In this document: in pieces, positions 46,550-56,991 of the stretch
Numbering within the stretch: the first letter of the stretch is position 1
Layout of the letters: every line of letters begins with the position of its first letter
Origin: Hirundichthys speculiger
Lineage: Eukaryota > Chordata > Actinopteri > Beloniformes > Exocoetidae
Reading direction: 5' to 3'
Length of the DNA: 64,000 nucleotides
Assembly: GCA_018398805.1 (NCBI GenBank)
Contig: JAGFBZ010000722.1
Span: 496,001-560,000 of the forward strand
The notes under the pieces: generated by a model
The model's input: only the letters and a program-made list of their open reading frames with translations
Databases searched by the model: none
Told to the model about the DNA's origin: nothing
Made by a program: the position numbers and the translations under genes

Positions 46550-47360
46550 TAGTGCTGGGCGGTATGACCAAAAGTTTATATTACGGTATTTTTCAAAATT
46601 ATATTGGTTTAATGGTATATCACGGTATTTTTTTTTTGAAGGCACAACTGGGTGTTAACCACATTTTCTAATCATTTAGAGAGGAATTGCTGCAGTAAAT
46701 TGGCTTAGAATGACCTATTTTACTGTCACGAGGAGTGAATATTGTAGAAAAACATTCATATCTACACTAGTATTAATACAGGTTTGCATGGCCTCACAAA
46801 ATGATACTATTTACAAAGAGGTGGCACTCATGATTCTAATTAAGTGAAGGAATCAGAATGAATGATAGTTGCAGTTAAAATACAGAACCCTTTTATTTTT
46901 CACATTTTGCAAACAACTTTTTTTGTAAAAAACCAACATTAACTAGACAATTTTAACATGGTGTTGCCTCCCGCGGCTACAACTTTAGCTCGGCAATATT
47001 TGTAGATTATTGTAGTTTGTCGTCTTTTTTAAATCCAAAGAACTTCCACACGACAGACACGGCTCCTCGTTCAGGAAGAAGTTCCTCAGTCTCATGTTGC
47101 CGTTCTGGAGCTTCCACTTCAGGACTTTCGCTATTTGCAGCCATCACCGTTTAACCATAAACTAGTAGCGTGTTGTGCCTCCAGTACAACTGCTAAACAG
47201 TCCCCTGTCAAACAGTGTTCTGCGGCACTTACGTTCCGCCGCGCGGTGTTCCCAACATTGTGTACGCTACAGTACATACTCACCGATATTACGGTATATG
47301 AAAAATTCATATCATAAGAAATTCTGTATTTGGTATGAACCGGTATACTGCCCAGCACTA
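46550..47360. mobile_element. hAT-like non-autonomous element, 811 bp
   Basis: Ends TAGTGCTGGGCGGTAT and ATACTGCCCAGCACTA are exact inverted repeats for 13 or more bases, flanked by the perfect 8-bp duplication ATCAATAC at 46542-46549 and 47361-47368. No coding frame. Confidence 0.93.
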
Positions 47361-47382
47361 ATCAATACCATATTCTTATATA

Positions 47383-47476
47383 CACTCACCGGCCACTTTA
47401 TCAGGTCCACCTTGCTAGTACCTGTCCAACTAACGAGCGGTTGGACAGGTGGACCAAATAAAGTGGCTGGTGAGTG
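47383..47476. mobile_element. 94-bp Tc1-derived MITE
   Basis: CACTCACCGGCCACTTTATC at the left is mirrored by GGTGGACCAAATAAAGTGGC and TGGTGAGTG at the right, with TA on both sides. The middle also pairs (CCTGTCCAAC / GTTGGACAGG), so the element is nearly one long hairpin. Its ends resemble the 3' end of the dead Tc1 near 44070. Confidence 0.9.
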
Positions 47477-47595
47477 TAAGTAGAATTAGATAAATACACT
47501 GTAAATGCATGAAAACACACGCATACGAACACACCATCAGGCTGCCATACAAAACACTAAAACAAAAGTGTAGATCCAGACTCGTGGGGACTCAC

Positions 47596-47664
47596 ACTCG
47601 CTGTACTGCTGCAGCTGGGTGAACTCCGCCGGACTCAGACACACCCAGCTCGCGTCTTCCCATG
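47596..47664 (-). CDS. dgkg: DGK exon: start of RVH domain
   Basis: Codes WEDASWVCLSPAEFTQLQQY-type sequence, the first helix of the recovering-homology domain of class I diacylglycerol kinases. The donor is gtgagt directly below 47596 and leaves one base (T), which joins AC of the next exon to make Tyr (YSTKK). The upper border is less sure: an AG lies at 47665-47666, which would start the exon with two bases (CA) of a split codon and put the start Met further upstream. An ATG at 47661-47663 sits exactly where family members start, but it is one base out of frame with the conserved sequence (ATG followed by one extra G). So the start is either in an unseen upstream exon or hidden by a 1-bp difference. 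Confidence 0.85.
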
Positions 47665-48480
47665 CTGCCGGGGGCCAGTTGCCAGGGGAAACGGGGCCCT
47701 GCGAACGAATGTGGCTTCACAGGAGTTGCGGGCTATCCCTGGGTGAAGTTGTGCAAAAAGACAGAGGAGAAGATACGTCCTGACGCCATCTCTGCTTCTT
47801 TACAACCAGCACCTTGTGAACACACGGGAGGTGTGAGAGACCGCAGAGCAGGACGAAGTGAGAGGTCACTGGCTTCACGCCCTGAATATTTAACTCTGGC
47901 TTTTAACGGCAGAATAGAAAAGGAAATGGCTACAAAAATAAGGGATTTCAGTTGGCCTGGTTTAGATCCTGATGGTCTGCTGCACAGAGGATTCAGCAGT
48001 GAGACGGCTGTATGTTACTCCTCATTGACAGAGATGGAATAAAGCAGCAGGTCTGCAACAGTAGACGCCTCCCGTTACTGTAAGAGAGAGAAAAAGAGAG
48101 AGAGAGAAAGAAAGGAACACATCAGTGAGGTCTCAACATTATGGGAGCTGTAACTATAAAATACACAGACATCAATATCTCTTAAGTCATTTCACAGATA
48201 AAGGAGGAAGGACAGGTGAGTGTAGGAGGAACGGATGTAGAGAGGATGAAGAGCATCTGAACACTGACGAGCAGAGGAAATCACCTTCCACTATCCATTC
48301 ATCCATCCACCCATCCATCCATTTCCTGCCATTTAACAGCCTGAGCAGACATCCCCCACACCTCTCTTCTCCCCACCTCCGACCCAGCTCCACCACAGAG
48401 ACAAAGAAGCGTTCCCAAGCCAACTGGGAGATTTGGGGCCCGATCTTCCACCAGATCTCCTAAAGCTGCTATTAAGGGAT

Positions 48481-48630
48481 AGCGGGTAGCGGGAGGGGCG
48501 TTCCCCCACAAAGAACGCAATCTTCCACCTGCGCTACCCGCTTCATTATGCATATGAGTGGTTAGGGCGTTCCACCTGTTAAACCAATCAGTGCGTCAGC
48601 AGCCATTGCCTTTAAGAGCAGGTTGTGCTA
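48481..48630. repeat. Dispersed repeat, family A copy 2
   Basis: Same orientation as 34240-34419. It begins GCGGGTAGCGGGAGGGGCG, so it also touches the AGCGG-rich family at 19226 and 34634. Confidence 0.75.
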
Positions 48631-48966
48631 CCTGCTAACCGCTATGGAGCGTCTTTTCATTCCAGATCAGAGCAGCTCTCATGTGCAGGCTCGTCTGGGA
48701 CTCTGCTGTAGACAATTCCTATCATCTACCTGAAAGTCCCAGATAGTTGATGCGCTCCCAGTAAACATACTCTGGTCGTCTATGGTTTAACTGGTGATCA
48801 AGCCGTTTAAGACGATCTCTGCTATTTTCTCAGGGGTTCAACTGAAGCCAAATCACGCTTTTTATACAAGAGTTAATTCCAGAGGTAGAGCCGTTTGTGC
48901 ACGTCCACATGTGACCAGGTGGACGCACATTGATGCCATTTGGATGCGCTCTTGTACACGCTGACA

Positions 48967-49015
48967 TGCGGGTTGTGGGTAGTGGGTGGTCTGACCACCC
49001 ACTACCCACAACCCG
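48967..49015. repeat. Near-perfect inverted repeat, 22-bp arms, 3-bp loop
   Basis: CGGGTTGTGGGTAGTGGGTG-GT, then CTG, then its exact complement. Purine-rich arm against pyrimidine-rich arm. Confidence 0.93.
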
Positions 49016-49019
49016 TGAT

Positions 49020-49270
49020 TGCAAGATACCTGTGATGGTGTGAGACAGGATGGAGGACCCAAATGCAGGAGTTCACAAAACAAAAGCTGTTTATTAACCA
49101 AAGACAAAAATCCAAGAAAACTAAACAAATCCACAATAGTAATCCACCCCAACATAGGGATCAAAAAACAGACCACGGTGCATCAAAACCCAGTAGAGAC
49201 AAGACAGACCTTCAAAGTAAAACAGGAAACAGAGCAGACGAGAGTGACGCCAACTTGACAGACACACACA
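49020..49270. repeat. Probable dispersed fish repeat
   Basis: GTGAGACAGGATGGAGGACC-CAAATGCAGGA followed by an A-rich stretch is a start I recognise from common fish repeats, but borders and class are not visible here. Confidence 0.4.
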
Positions 49271-49779
49271 CACACGGGGCTGTCATGGCCGAAAGGGACA
49301 TTGCCACACCTATTAAATCCAGGTGGTGATTTTTTTTTTGGCAGGGAATCTATAAACGGTAGCTCTAAACAGACCCACTGTCACCTCCACCGTTCACCTT
49401 CACTATTCACCTTCACCGTTCAACTCCAACATCAACTTTATGGCTTTCTGTTCAGTGAAGTACCACCCTGCTGCATCTTGAGTTTTTGTCCTTTTTGCTC
49501 TTCCTCTAGCTGCCTCTCACCACAACCGTTTTGATTTCCATAAAATGATCTAGAAACATTGAAGAAGTGGACACATGGAGCAAAACTATGATTGAATATT
49601 GAGACCTAATAAAAGCTGACTACCTCCACCTGCAGACAGTCTATCCTGTTAAAGGTTTAGGTTTCATCTGCAGATGCAACTCTTCAGTGTTTGTTATCGT
49701 TAAAGAAATGTCGCAGCAACCCTCCAGCTTTTAATTTCTCCATGAACCTGACTCCCCCATATCCCCTCCTTCATCGCCT

Positions 49780-50010
49780 CCTCTCCTCACCGCTGGACGA
49801 CGTGCACGTGCTCAGTGATGCGCTCAAGCAACGAGAACAAAGGGCTCGTCAGCACCCGCGCGCCGTGAACGCACGGCAGGGAGAGACGGAGGCACGTGTC
49901 GATCAAGCATCCGGGGGGCCTCCCCTGCAAGCAGAGAGGGATTCTGTTGTGCTCGCGGGGTTGCCTGGCAACCGTGACGTCACTGGCAGCGGCAGGGAGG
50001 AAGAGGGAGA
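49780..50010 (-). promoter_or_regulatory. Candidate GC-rich promoter with RFX X-box and CRE
   Basis: A CpG-rich block stands out from AT-rich surroundings. It holds a perfect inverted X-box GTTGCCTGGCAAC (49960-49972) and, two bases on, a perfect full CRE TGACGTCA (49975-49982), plus two CACGTG E-boxes (about 49806 and 49892). It lies about 2.2 kb upstream of the first recognised DGK exon, in the right direction to be its promoter. A possible donor (gtgagg) at 49785-49790 on the minus strand could end a non-coding first exon starting near the CRE. The motifs are seen; the role is inferred. Confidence 0.4.
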
Positions 50011-52610
50011 TCGCTACGGTTACTGTGAGCAGATGTTGCTACATGATATGGATCCATCCTGCGCTGTTGTCAGTGTGTGTTGGTTATCACATATGGTGCA
50101 CAATCACATTTTGAAATAACGTTATATTTTGAGAAATATGTTTGAATTCAACAGAGTCTGGTGAAGATCAGCAGCAGGAGTGAAATGGTTACAAGCAGAT
50201 GAGACAAATCTCTTAATTAGAGAGCCGTAAAGGTCGATGTTGCTTCATATTTCCTCCCTGGAGGTTTCTGCTCTCCATCAGGGATGAGGCACAATGTCCA
50301 CGCTCAAAAACAACACCAGCACTGCTTCATTTGCCACAGCGACACTTTCGTTTTACCGTTGACACACTCTGATGAGGAGACACAAACACACGAGTCTTTA
50401 GACACCGTTTCAACTCAAACTCATATGGGTGACCTCTCATGTATATTTAACCTGCCGGGTCTAAAATTTTGTGCCTGAGTGAAAAGTGCAGGTGCAGCTG
50501 TGGGAATGGTCTGAATGTGCAGGAAAAGGCGATGATGACAGCAGGATTGAGAAAACAGTCCCACGTCAATCCCAAACTGTTAGCGTGAGAGATGAGAGAA
50601 GATAACACCTCCCACCAAAACATGCATAAATGAATAAGGAAGTGTGGCAGCAGGTTTTAGCTCTGAGCTGCAGGGAAACCGAACAAACTGAGAGCTGGGA
50701 TCTGAACTGGACTGCTCTGGAGTCTCCAGAGGTGATTGTGCACAGAAGAAAGTCGCTGGCGCTCCTAAAGAAAGCGGACAACCCTGCACATCCTCTACAC
50801 AACACAGCTGTGAGACAACAGAGCTCCTTCGTTCAGGTTTAGTTCCAGTACAGACTAACGCAGTTCACCTCCGTCTGACTCTCTAGGGCCTTCATAATAT
50901 TGACTCTGTAATAATGAAGAATTCACATCCACACAATTTCAAGCCAATATTTACAAGTTGGAACTCAATTACTTGTAATCTTTTGAACAAAATACACAGC
51001 ATATTTTACACATGACTTGTGCAACATTTGAATTTATGCGCTGCTCTTATATGTGTGCGACTTCTTCTGAAGCTGCCCGGCTGCTCCGGTCCACAGTCTC
51101 CTCAGTCCTAACTCTAGATCCAAACCGCTCACGGTCCTGCTGCTCTGTCAGGAGCCCGGCTGATAAAGAGCTGCAGATACTGAAATAAGTGCCGGCCTGT
51201 GGACCACTGCTGTCCCTGAATCTGTGAAGGCTGAACGGTCTCTTTCCTCTGGTGATGACCAGTTGGACCATGGTGGCAGCTTCCCCCACACTCAAACATT
51301 CGATCGGCTGTCGTCACATATGTAACTCATCTGCCCCCTGCTACACAACCAATGATCTCTGATGTAATCACTTTCTTTTTCTTCTTAAAACGACTTCATG
51401 GAGCCACTTTACACTAGATAGCCGCATCACTAATCTGCAGCCAACACTTCCTTGATTCTGTTGCCATTCCTGTTTCCTTTTACCTCTTTTTCCAAAGTTG
51501 TTTCTCTTTGTCTGCTCTGATGCGCTGTAGTGATTATCTGTCTGCGATACATCGCATGGCGACTTGAATGATTTATTGAATTTACAGAACCATGTGGTCA
51601 CAGCACGCTGAACACCCCCCGCTGCGATTCAGACGCAACACATTTGAAAGGATTAGCATCATTCATGCAAGGTGTGCTTACGTCAACCCCCCCTCCCCCC
51701 GCAAAAAAACAAACAAAACGGTATCAAAACACCATCACGCTGCTGAACGCGCCCGGCGATTTAAAGTTAACAAAGGCTGAGGCTAAAAATAAAGCACTTC
51801 CTGCAGCCTCTGCTATCTTTCACTGATTGTGTTGCTGGCTGTGACTGATTACAGTTCTTAGAAAATCAGAATCAAGCAAGTCTGACCTATAAAGAAACGT
51901 CCAATCAGAATCAACCAGGTGCTTGGAACAGAAAGGTTAGTGGCTGGTTTCCCAGCATGCCAAGTTTGGACTTGGTAGGTCATATTTAGTAAACTCAACT
52001 CAGGAGGACACAGTTCAGAGGACGGGAGGATACAGCCCAGCCTTTCTGCCACTGGAACGGTTGATGATGCCACAGCTGGTAAACCATCGCATGTTGGGAA
52101 ACATCTACAATTTAAAACAATTCTACATCTACAATTTAAAATTAATGAAATTTAAAATAGACCGTGGACTCCTCTGCTCATAATCATAACTGTCTATGAA
52201 GTATCTTTTGTTAATGTTTTTATATTTTTGTGTTTCAACCACACTGTGAATTTAGTTCTATGGAATAAAAAAAAAAACTTCTTCATAAATGTTGGAAGAA
52301 ATCTTCGACCAGGCTCATTCTTGTTAACCACAAATCTAAAGTTCGAACCACAGAACATCTCAGAACAACAACAGTATTCTGAAATTGTAACTTCTCGTCC
52401 GTCGCTGCTTCTGCTCACTGATGATCAGCGCATCTTGAATCTCCACTAAATGTAAAAAAGGCAAAGTCAAGCAGCTTCATTTGACTTCTCCTTTCGAGGC
52501 TCGCCACAGCAGTCCACAAGTACAGACAGGAAAGGTGACTGCACCGAACCGTGAACGCATGTTCATGTCTCGAGGACGGCGGTTCGCATCCACCTCATCA
52601 GCAAAGCTGC
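50011..52610. other. No feature recognised
   Basis: Only short frames. The minus-strand frame at 51047-51295 has no family resemblance that I can see. Confidence 0.6.
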
Positions 52611-52799
52611 TATGGAGCCCCTTTTGGGTCATAATTCAATGAATAAATGAGTCTATTATTATGAAATACGTATCCATTATTATGAAACGTTTGCCATTAT
52701 TATGAAATACAGGTTTATTATTAAATATTTCCCATTATTATTAAATAAATGTGTATTATTATGAAATATTTTCCATTATTATGAAAAAATGTCATTATT

Positions 52800-52830
<31 letters not shown>

Positions 52831-53339
52831 TTTTTTTTTTTTATTTATTTATTTTTTTTTTAAAGATTTTTTTTGGGCACTAGTGGCCTTTATTCATAGT
52901 GGAGAGAGACAGGAAGGGGGGCAGAGAGAATGGGGAAGACACGCGGCAAAGGGTCGACGAGCCGGGAGTCGAACTCGCGACCAGCGAGGACTGTAGCCTC
53001 TGTACATCGGCTGCCTGCCCCAACCACTGCGCTACCGGGGCAGCCCATGAAATATATTTTTATCATTATTTAATTTTAGTTTAATGCATAATAGTTTATT
53101 TCAGAATGGCTTTCTATATTTTTATTTTTACATAACTCATTCTTATGTAAAACAAAGCCATTATTATGTAAAAGCTCATTCTTATGAAATAGAAACAATT
53201 ATCATAATAATAGGAAATATTTCATAATAATAAACATGCATTTCATAATAATGGGAAATATTTCATAATAATAAATGCCTGTATTTCATAATAATAGACT
53301 AACTTATTCATTGAATTATGACCCAAACGGGGCTCCATA
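52611..53339. mobile_element. Fold-back (MITE-like) element with nested SINE
   Basis: TATGGAGCCCCTTTTGGGTC-ATAATTCAATGAATAA at the left is mirrored at the right (GAATTATGACCCAAACGGGG-CTCCATA). Both arms go on inwards as degenerate tandem copies of CATTATTATGAAATA (left) and its complement (right). Without the nested SINE the element is about 550 bp and almost wholly palindromic. The target duplication is unclear (aaagctgc / agcagctg). Confidence 0.82.
52862..53046 (-). mobile_element. tRNA-type SINE, second family
   Basis: On the minus strand: GGGCTGCCCCGGTAGCGCAG-TGGTTGG (A box) and CGCGAGTTCGACTCCCGG (B box), then a body and a short 3' end CACTAGTGCCCAAAAAAAAT. Inserted at the centre of the fold-back element. 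Confidence 0.85.
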
Positions 53340-54258
53340 AGCAGCTGCCTCAGTGTTGCGGTTCGAACGAGCGTCACAGACTCACGGATCCTGTCGGTGT
53401 TAAGAAAGGAAGAGAGGGCTCATTTACACTCTCCATGGGGTATTATGTTCACTCTGTCAGCATGCTGGGAAAAAAGTAGTTTTTGTCTGAATTTGCGTCA
53501 CTAGATACATCTAAAGACACCGACTGACCCGAGGAAAGAACGACGTGGCTTAGGTCTGAATACCTCTTGGGAAAACGCTTCAGCAGGAAGCTTATTAGGA
53601 AGCATTTCATTCATTTCAATTCGATGTCTGTGGTCCAGAGACGTGTTGCAGACAGCAGAGCTGCCAAATTCTGATGCAGCTGGTGACTAAAGGGACGACA
53701 CTGAAGAGGAGGGGAGATAAACACAGGATGGAGTGGAAGCGGACCAGAGGGCTGATCAGGGTCCAGTCTTCTAAATGACAACTTGAAGATGTGTGGAGGC
53801 CAGAAAAGCCAACACGGGCCTGTTGTAGCTGATACACGGCCGTGGAGGGCTGAGCAGGATACTGCGGGCTCGGCAGGAAGAGTGTGCAGATATCTGCAGC
53901 AGGAAGCCCAAGGACTGCTCAGCCGTATGATTACACTGATACTAGCTGCGGTTTTTCTGTGTCAAACATCAGTCACGTACCGCACCGGGATAATCTTCAT
54001 GATCCAAGCATTTCTAAATATAGACACGAGTCTGTAACTGGATTGTAGCTTATTGAACAACTCTGAACCGAAGCTCTAATAATCATCTGTGTGACGAATG
54101 AACACAAAGCGTTGTTGTTGTCTCAGTCATTATACAAAGACCTTGTAAAAGACAGTAAAAACATGTATATTTTCTTAAAACGTGACAAATCAGAAAATAT
54201 AAGAAACTAAAAAAAACAATAATTCACTAAGCACAGCAATCATAAAAAGTAGGTATAA

Positions 54259-55270
54259 CTCAGGGAATAAGCCATTTGTATCAGCGTCATGGTCCTCAAA
54301 GGGCGTGTACAACCTCGGAGATGTATTTGACCCAGGAGGTATGCGTAGCTTTCAGACATTGTGTGCTCTCTTTAATCTACCAACGACATCGCACTTTCTG
54401 TACCTCTAGCTACGGTCGGCTCTTCGTGCCTGTGGAGTACAAATGAACCTTAAGCTGCAGGCACATGCTGTCGTAGCCTGGCTACTCACAAAGAACACTA
54501 GAGGACTTGTATCAGTTGTATATTCACAACTTCAGACACTCCAACAGAAAGAGCTACACCTGGCCAAGACATGGACTAGAGCTTTGGCTACTGCAGAGGA
54601 GGACATAAACTGGAAAAATGTCTGGGAGAACATTTTTTAAGCGTCCAAGAACCCTAACCACCAGCTGATCCACTATAAGCTGTGACAGAAGGCTTATCTG
54701 ACACCACTTTCTTCGTATGAAGCTGTCAAACAGCCCAAACTGTGACCTGTGCTCCCTGAACACACCAGGAACATTTAAGCATATGGTATGGGACTGCCCA
54801 GAGGTTTATGGTTTTTGGAGGAAGGTAGCAGTGACTCTATCTAATATAATCGTTAAACATATACCTCTGGAGCCGACTCTCCTTCTACTCAATGACGACT
54901 AGCTGGTTTGACAGCTGCCAAAAAACTGATAGTACAACGATGGCTACATCCCCACAAACTGTACACTAGGAAGTGGCTGGAATACTTTCAGGATGCGGTC
55001 ATGTTAGAACTGTCCACAGCACGGGTGAACAAAGCCAAAAGCTCTACACTGGACCCATGGAAGAAAGCCACTTCGGCTATAACGGACCTGCTTCATTCAA
55101 GACAGAGACTAACAGAAAGATTGTAAGACAGTAAACGGAGAGGGGAGGAGGGAGGGGGGATGCCACCAGGGGGAGGGAGGGAGGGAGGGAGGAATATGTT
55201 AAAAACACTTGCACTGTCTGACCTTGAAATGTGAAATTGTGTTCTCAATAAAAACAATTGTTCACAAAAA
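54259..55270 (+). mobile_element. L1/Tx1-type LINE, 5'-truncated, with target duplication
   Basis: About 1.0 kb ending in CTCAATAAAAACAATTGTTC and poly-A. It is flanked by the 15-bp duplication AAAAAGTAGGTATAA at 54244-54258 and 55271-55285. The remnant of the ORF2 C-terminus is present in frames with stops: SNSPNCDLCSLNTPGTFKHM followed by VWDCPEVYGFWRKV (a C-terminal Cys/His segment typical of L1), then RKWLEYFQDAVMLE. Confidence 0.85.
55140..55196. repeat. (GGGA)n-rich tract in the LINE 3' UTR
   Basis: GGGAGGGAGGGAGGGAGGGA-type run shortly before the LINE's poly-A. Confidence 0.85.
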
Positions 55271-55846
55271 AAAAAGTAGGTATAAAAGTACAAAGATACA
55301 GTTAATTTCAGAAACGGCCAAAGTAAAATAGACGTGAAGAAGTCAGCCGCTGTCACACAGCTGTGCATTCACAGTGAAGACACAATTTCACCTCCTCGCT
55401 GCGTTGCTTTCACAGAGCGTTACAGCGTTCCACAATCAGAAGACGGTCCGTTTCCTCCACTTCACAGTCACTGATTGATTTATTCAGTTCATCCATTGCT
55501 GAATGAACAACAGTTTCAGGCGCGATTGCAGCTGCAAGGAGAATCAGCTGGTAAGTTTCAGCAGGAGAAAAGATGACAGGTCCTCAGCTGCTGGAGGCTC
55601 CTCCAGGTTGCTCAGCACGGCAGCACGTTATCTGGCCAGTCCGTTCTGTCTGTAACCTCTGACCACTGCTGTATTTTTGCTTTTTTTTTCCTCCACTGCC
55701 TCTTTAGCTTGCGGTTCAACTGAGTCGGTATTCTGACAGCAGGCCTGAATGCCACCGTCTCTCAACGATCCTGAGACGCACTGATTTCATCCTCTGCATG
55801 GAGTTTGCAGCCATCCTCACGCCCCCCCGTTGAGTGCTACGTGCAC

Positions 55847-56983
55847 TAGGGATGTAACAATATGGAAAATTTGATATCTCAATTACAGTGACCAAAGTAT
55901 CAGGGTTTACGATATTATTGCGGTATTCTTCATTGCTGTACAAATGTCTAAAAATCACACACATTTAAATAATTTCACTAAATCTTCTGATTTTCTTGTC
56001 ATACTAAAACATCAGAAGCCACAATCTCATCAAAATGAAACTTTCACTTTAAAAGGGCAAACAACTGGCTCAGAAAGGTTTTATTTTAAATGAACAAAAT
56101 AAATAACAGTAACAAAGCTTATTTGTCTGGTGCAAATCTAAATAAACACTTTAACAACCATAGTAGGTCAAAATATGCAAACAATTATCAGGAACAAATT
56201 ATAGTGCAAGTTCAAATGAAATAAACTTTTGACTTTAAGCTGAACCTTAAATACGTATAAATGTTCAAATAAAGAAACAGTTGTTTAGGAGCCAAAATGT
56301 TGTTATGAATTGTAGTTCACTCTGTGTGTCTGTGGGTGTCGCTGTGTTGTTACCTGAGGGTCAGGTATAAAGGTAGCTGCCTGTTATATGTTGGACCCGG
56401 AAGGGCAAAAGGTTTTTGACCGCTGTGGCGCTAACTGCCGGCGTTATGGTTGTCGGATCAGTTAATGGATTAATTTAATATTTTAACTGCATCAGAAGAA
56501 CATCGTTCATCAACACGCAACGGTAACGTTTATGAAATGTGAGTTAGCAAAGTGCATCGACCAGGTTCCTCTTGGTGAAACATCTCAGTAGCTTGAAGCA
56601 TTAGCCTTAGCTCCTTCAAGTTGCTTGTACAAACTACACTAAAATGTAAACAGGTGCTCTGCAGACAGAATAATTGTCCAGTTGTCCCTCTGCATTCTTA
56701 AAAAAAACAAAAAAATAAATGCCGAGACCTTGGACCTGGTCATTTTAGTGAGTTGATAAATGTCCTGCGTGCTATCACCACTTTCCGCAATGCTAACGTT
56801 ACGATGCTGATGTTACAAGCTACATATTCATGTGAGACACAGTCGCGAGACGCTCGCAGACTTGAATGAGGCTGATATTACATATCCCAGTAATCGACCG
56901 CAATAATGAGATGAAGTCAAACTTAAACGGTAATCGTTATTGCGTAAAATTTTACTGCAATACCGGTAACCACTCCATCTCTA
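55847..56983. mobile_element. hAT-like non-autonomous element, 1137 bp
   Basis: Left TAGGGATGTAACAATATGG and right end complementary to TAGAGATGGAGTGG, with flanks ACGTGCAC (55839-55846) and ACATGCAC (56984-56991), a 7-of-8 match. Internal near-terminal motifs (GCGGTATT, CCGCAATAA) mirror each other. No transposase. Confidence 0.78.
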
Positions 56984-56991
56984 ACATGCAC

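Larger units (their letters stand above)
2978..47664 (-). other. dgkg: Partial gene: class I diacylglycerol kinase (dgkg-like), 10 exons
   Basis: Class I diacylglycerol kinases phosphorylate diacylglycerol to phosphatidic acid at membranes, with calcium input through EF hands. Ten minus-strand exons join with matching phases and canonical splice sites to 388 sense codons: RVH domain, Ser/Pro linker, EF hand pair, first C1 finger. The order matches the class I family (alpha, beta, gamma), which continues with a second C1 and the catalytic domain; these must lie left of position 1. Paralogue: the C1 stretch [15 protein letters not shown] and the preceding GMD look gamma-like, whereas [14 protein letters not shown] in the RVH domain looks beta-like. 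As beta is very conserved in vertebrates, I favour dgkg at about 65 percent. The first intron of about 11 kb and the second of about 20 kb carry most of the transposons. Confidence 0.9.

Noticed and set aside
52880..53046. Functional tRNA gene
   Set aside because: A and B boxes are present but the sequence does not fold as a full cloverleaf and continues into a SINE body and A-rich end.
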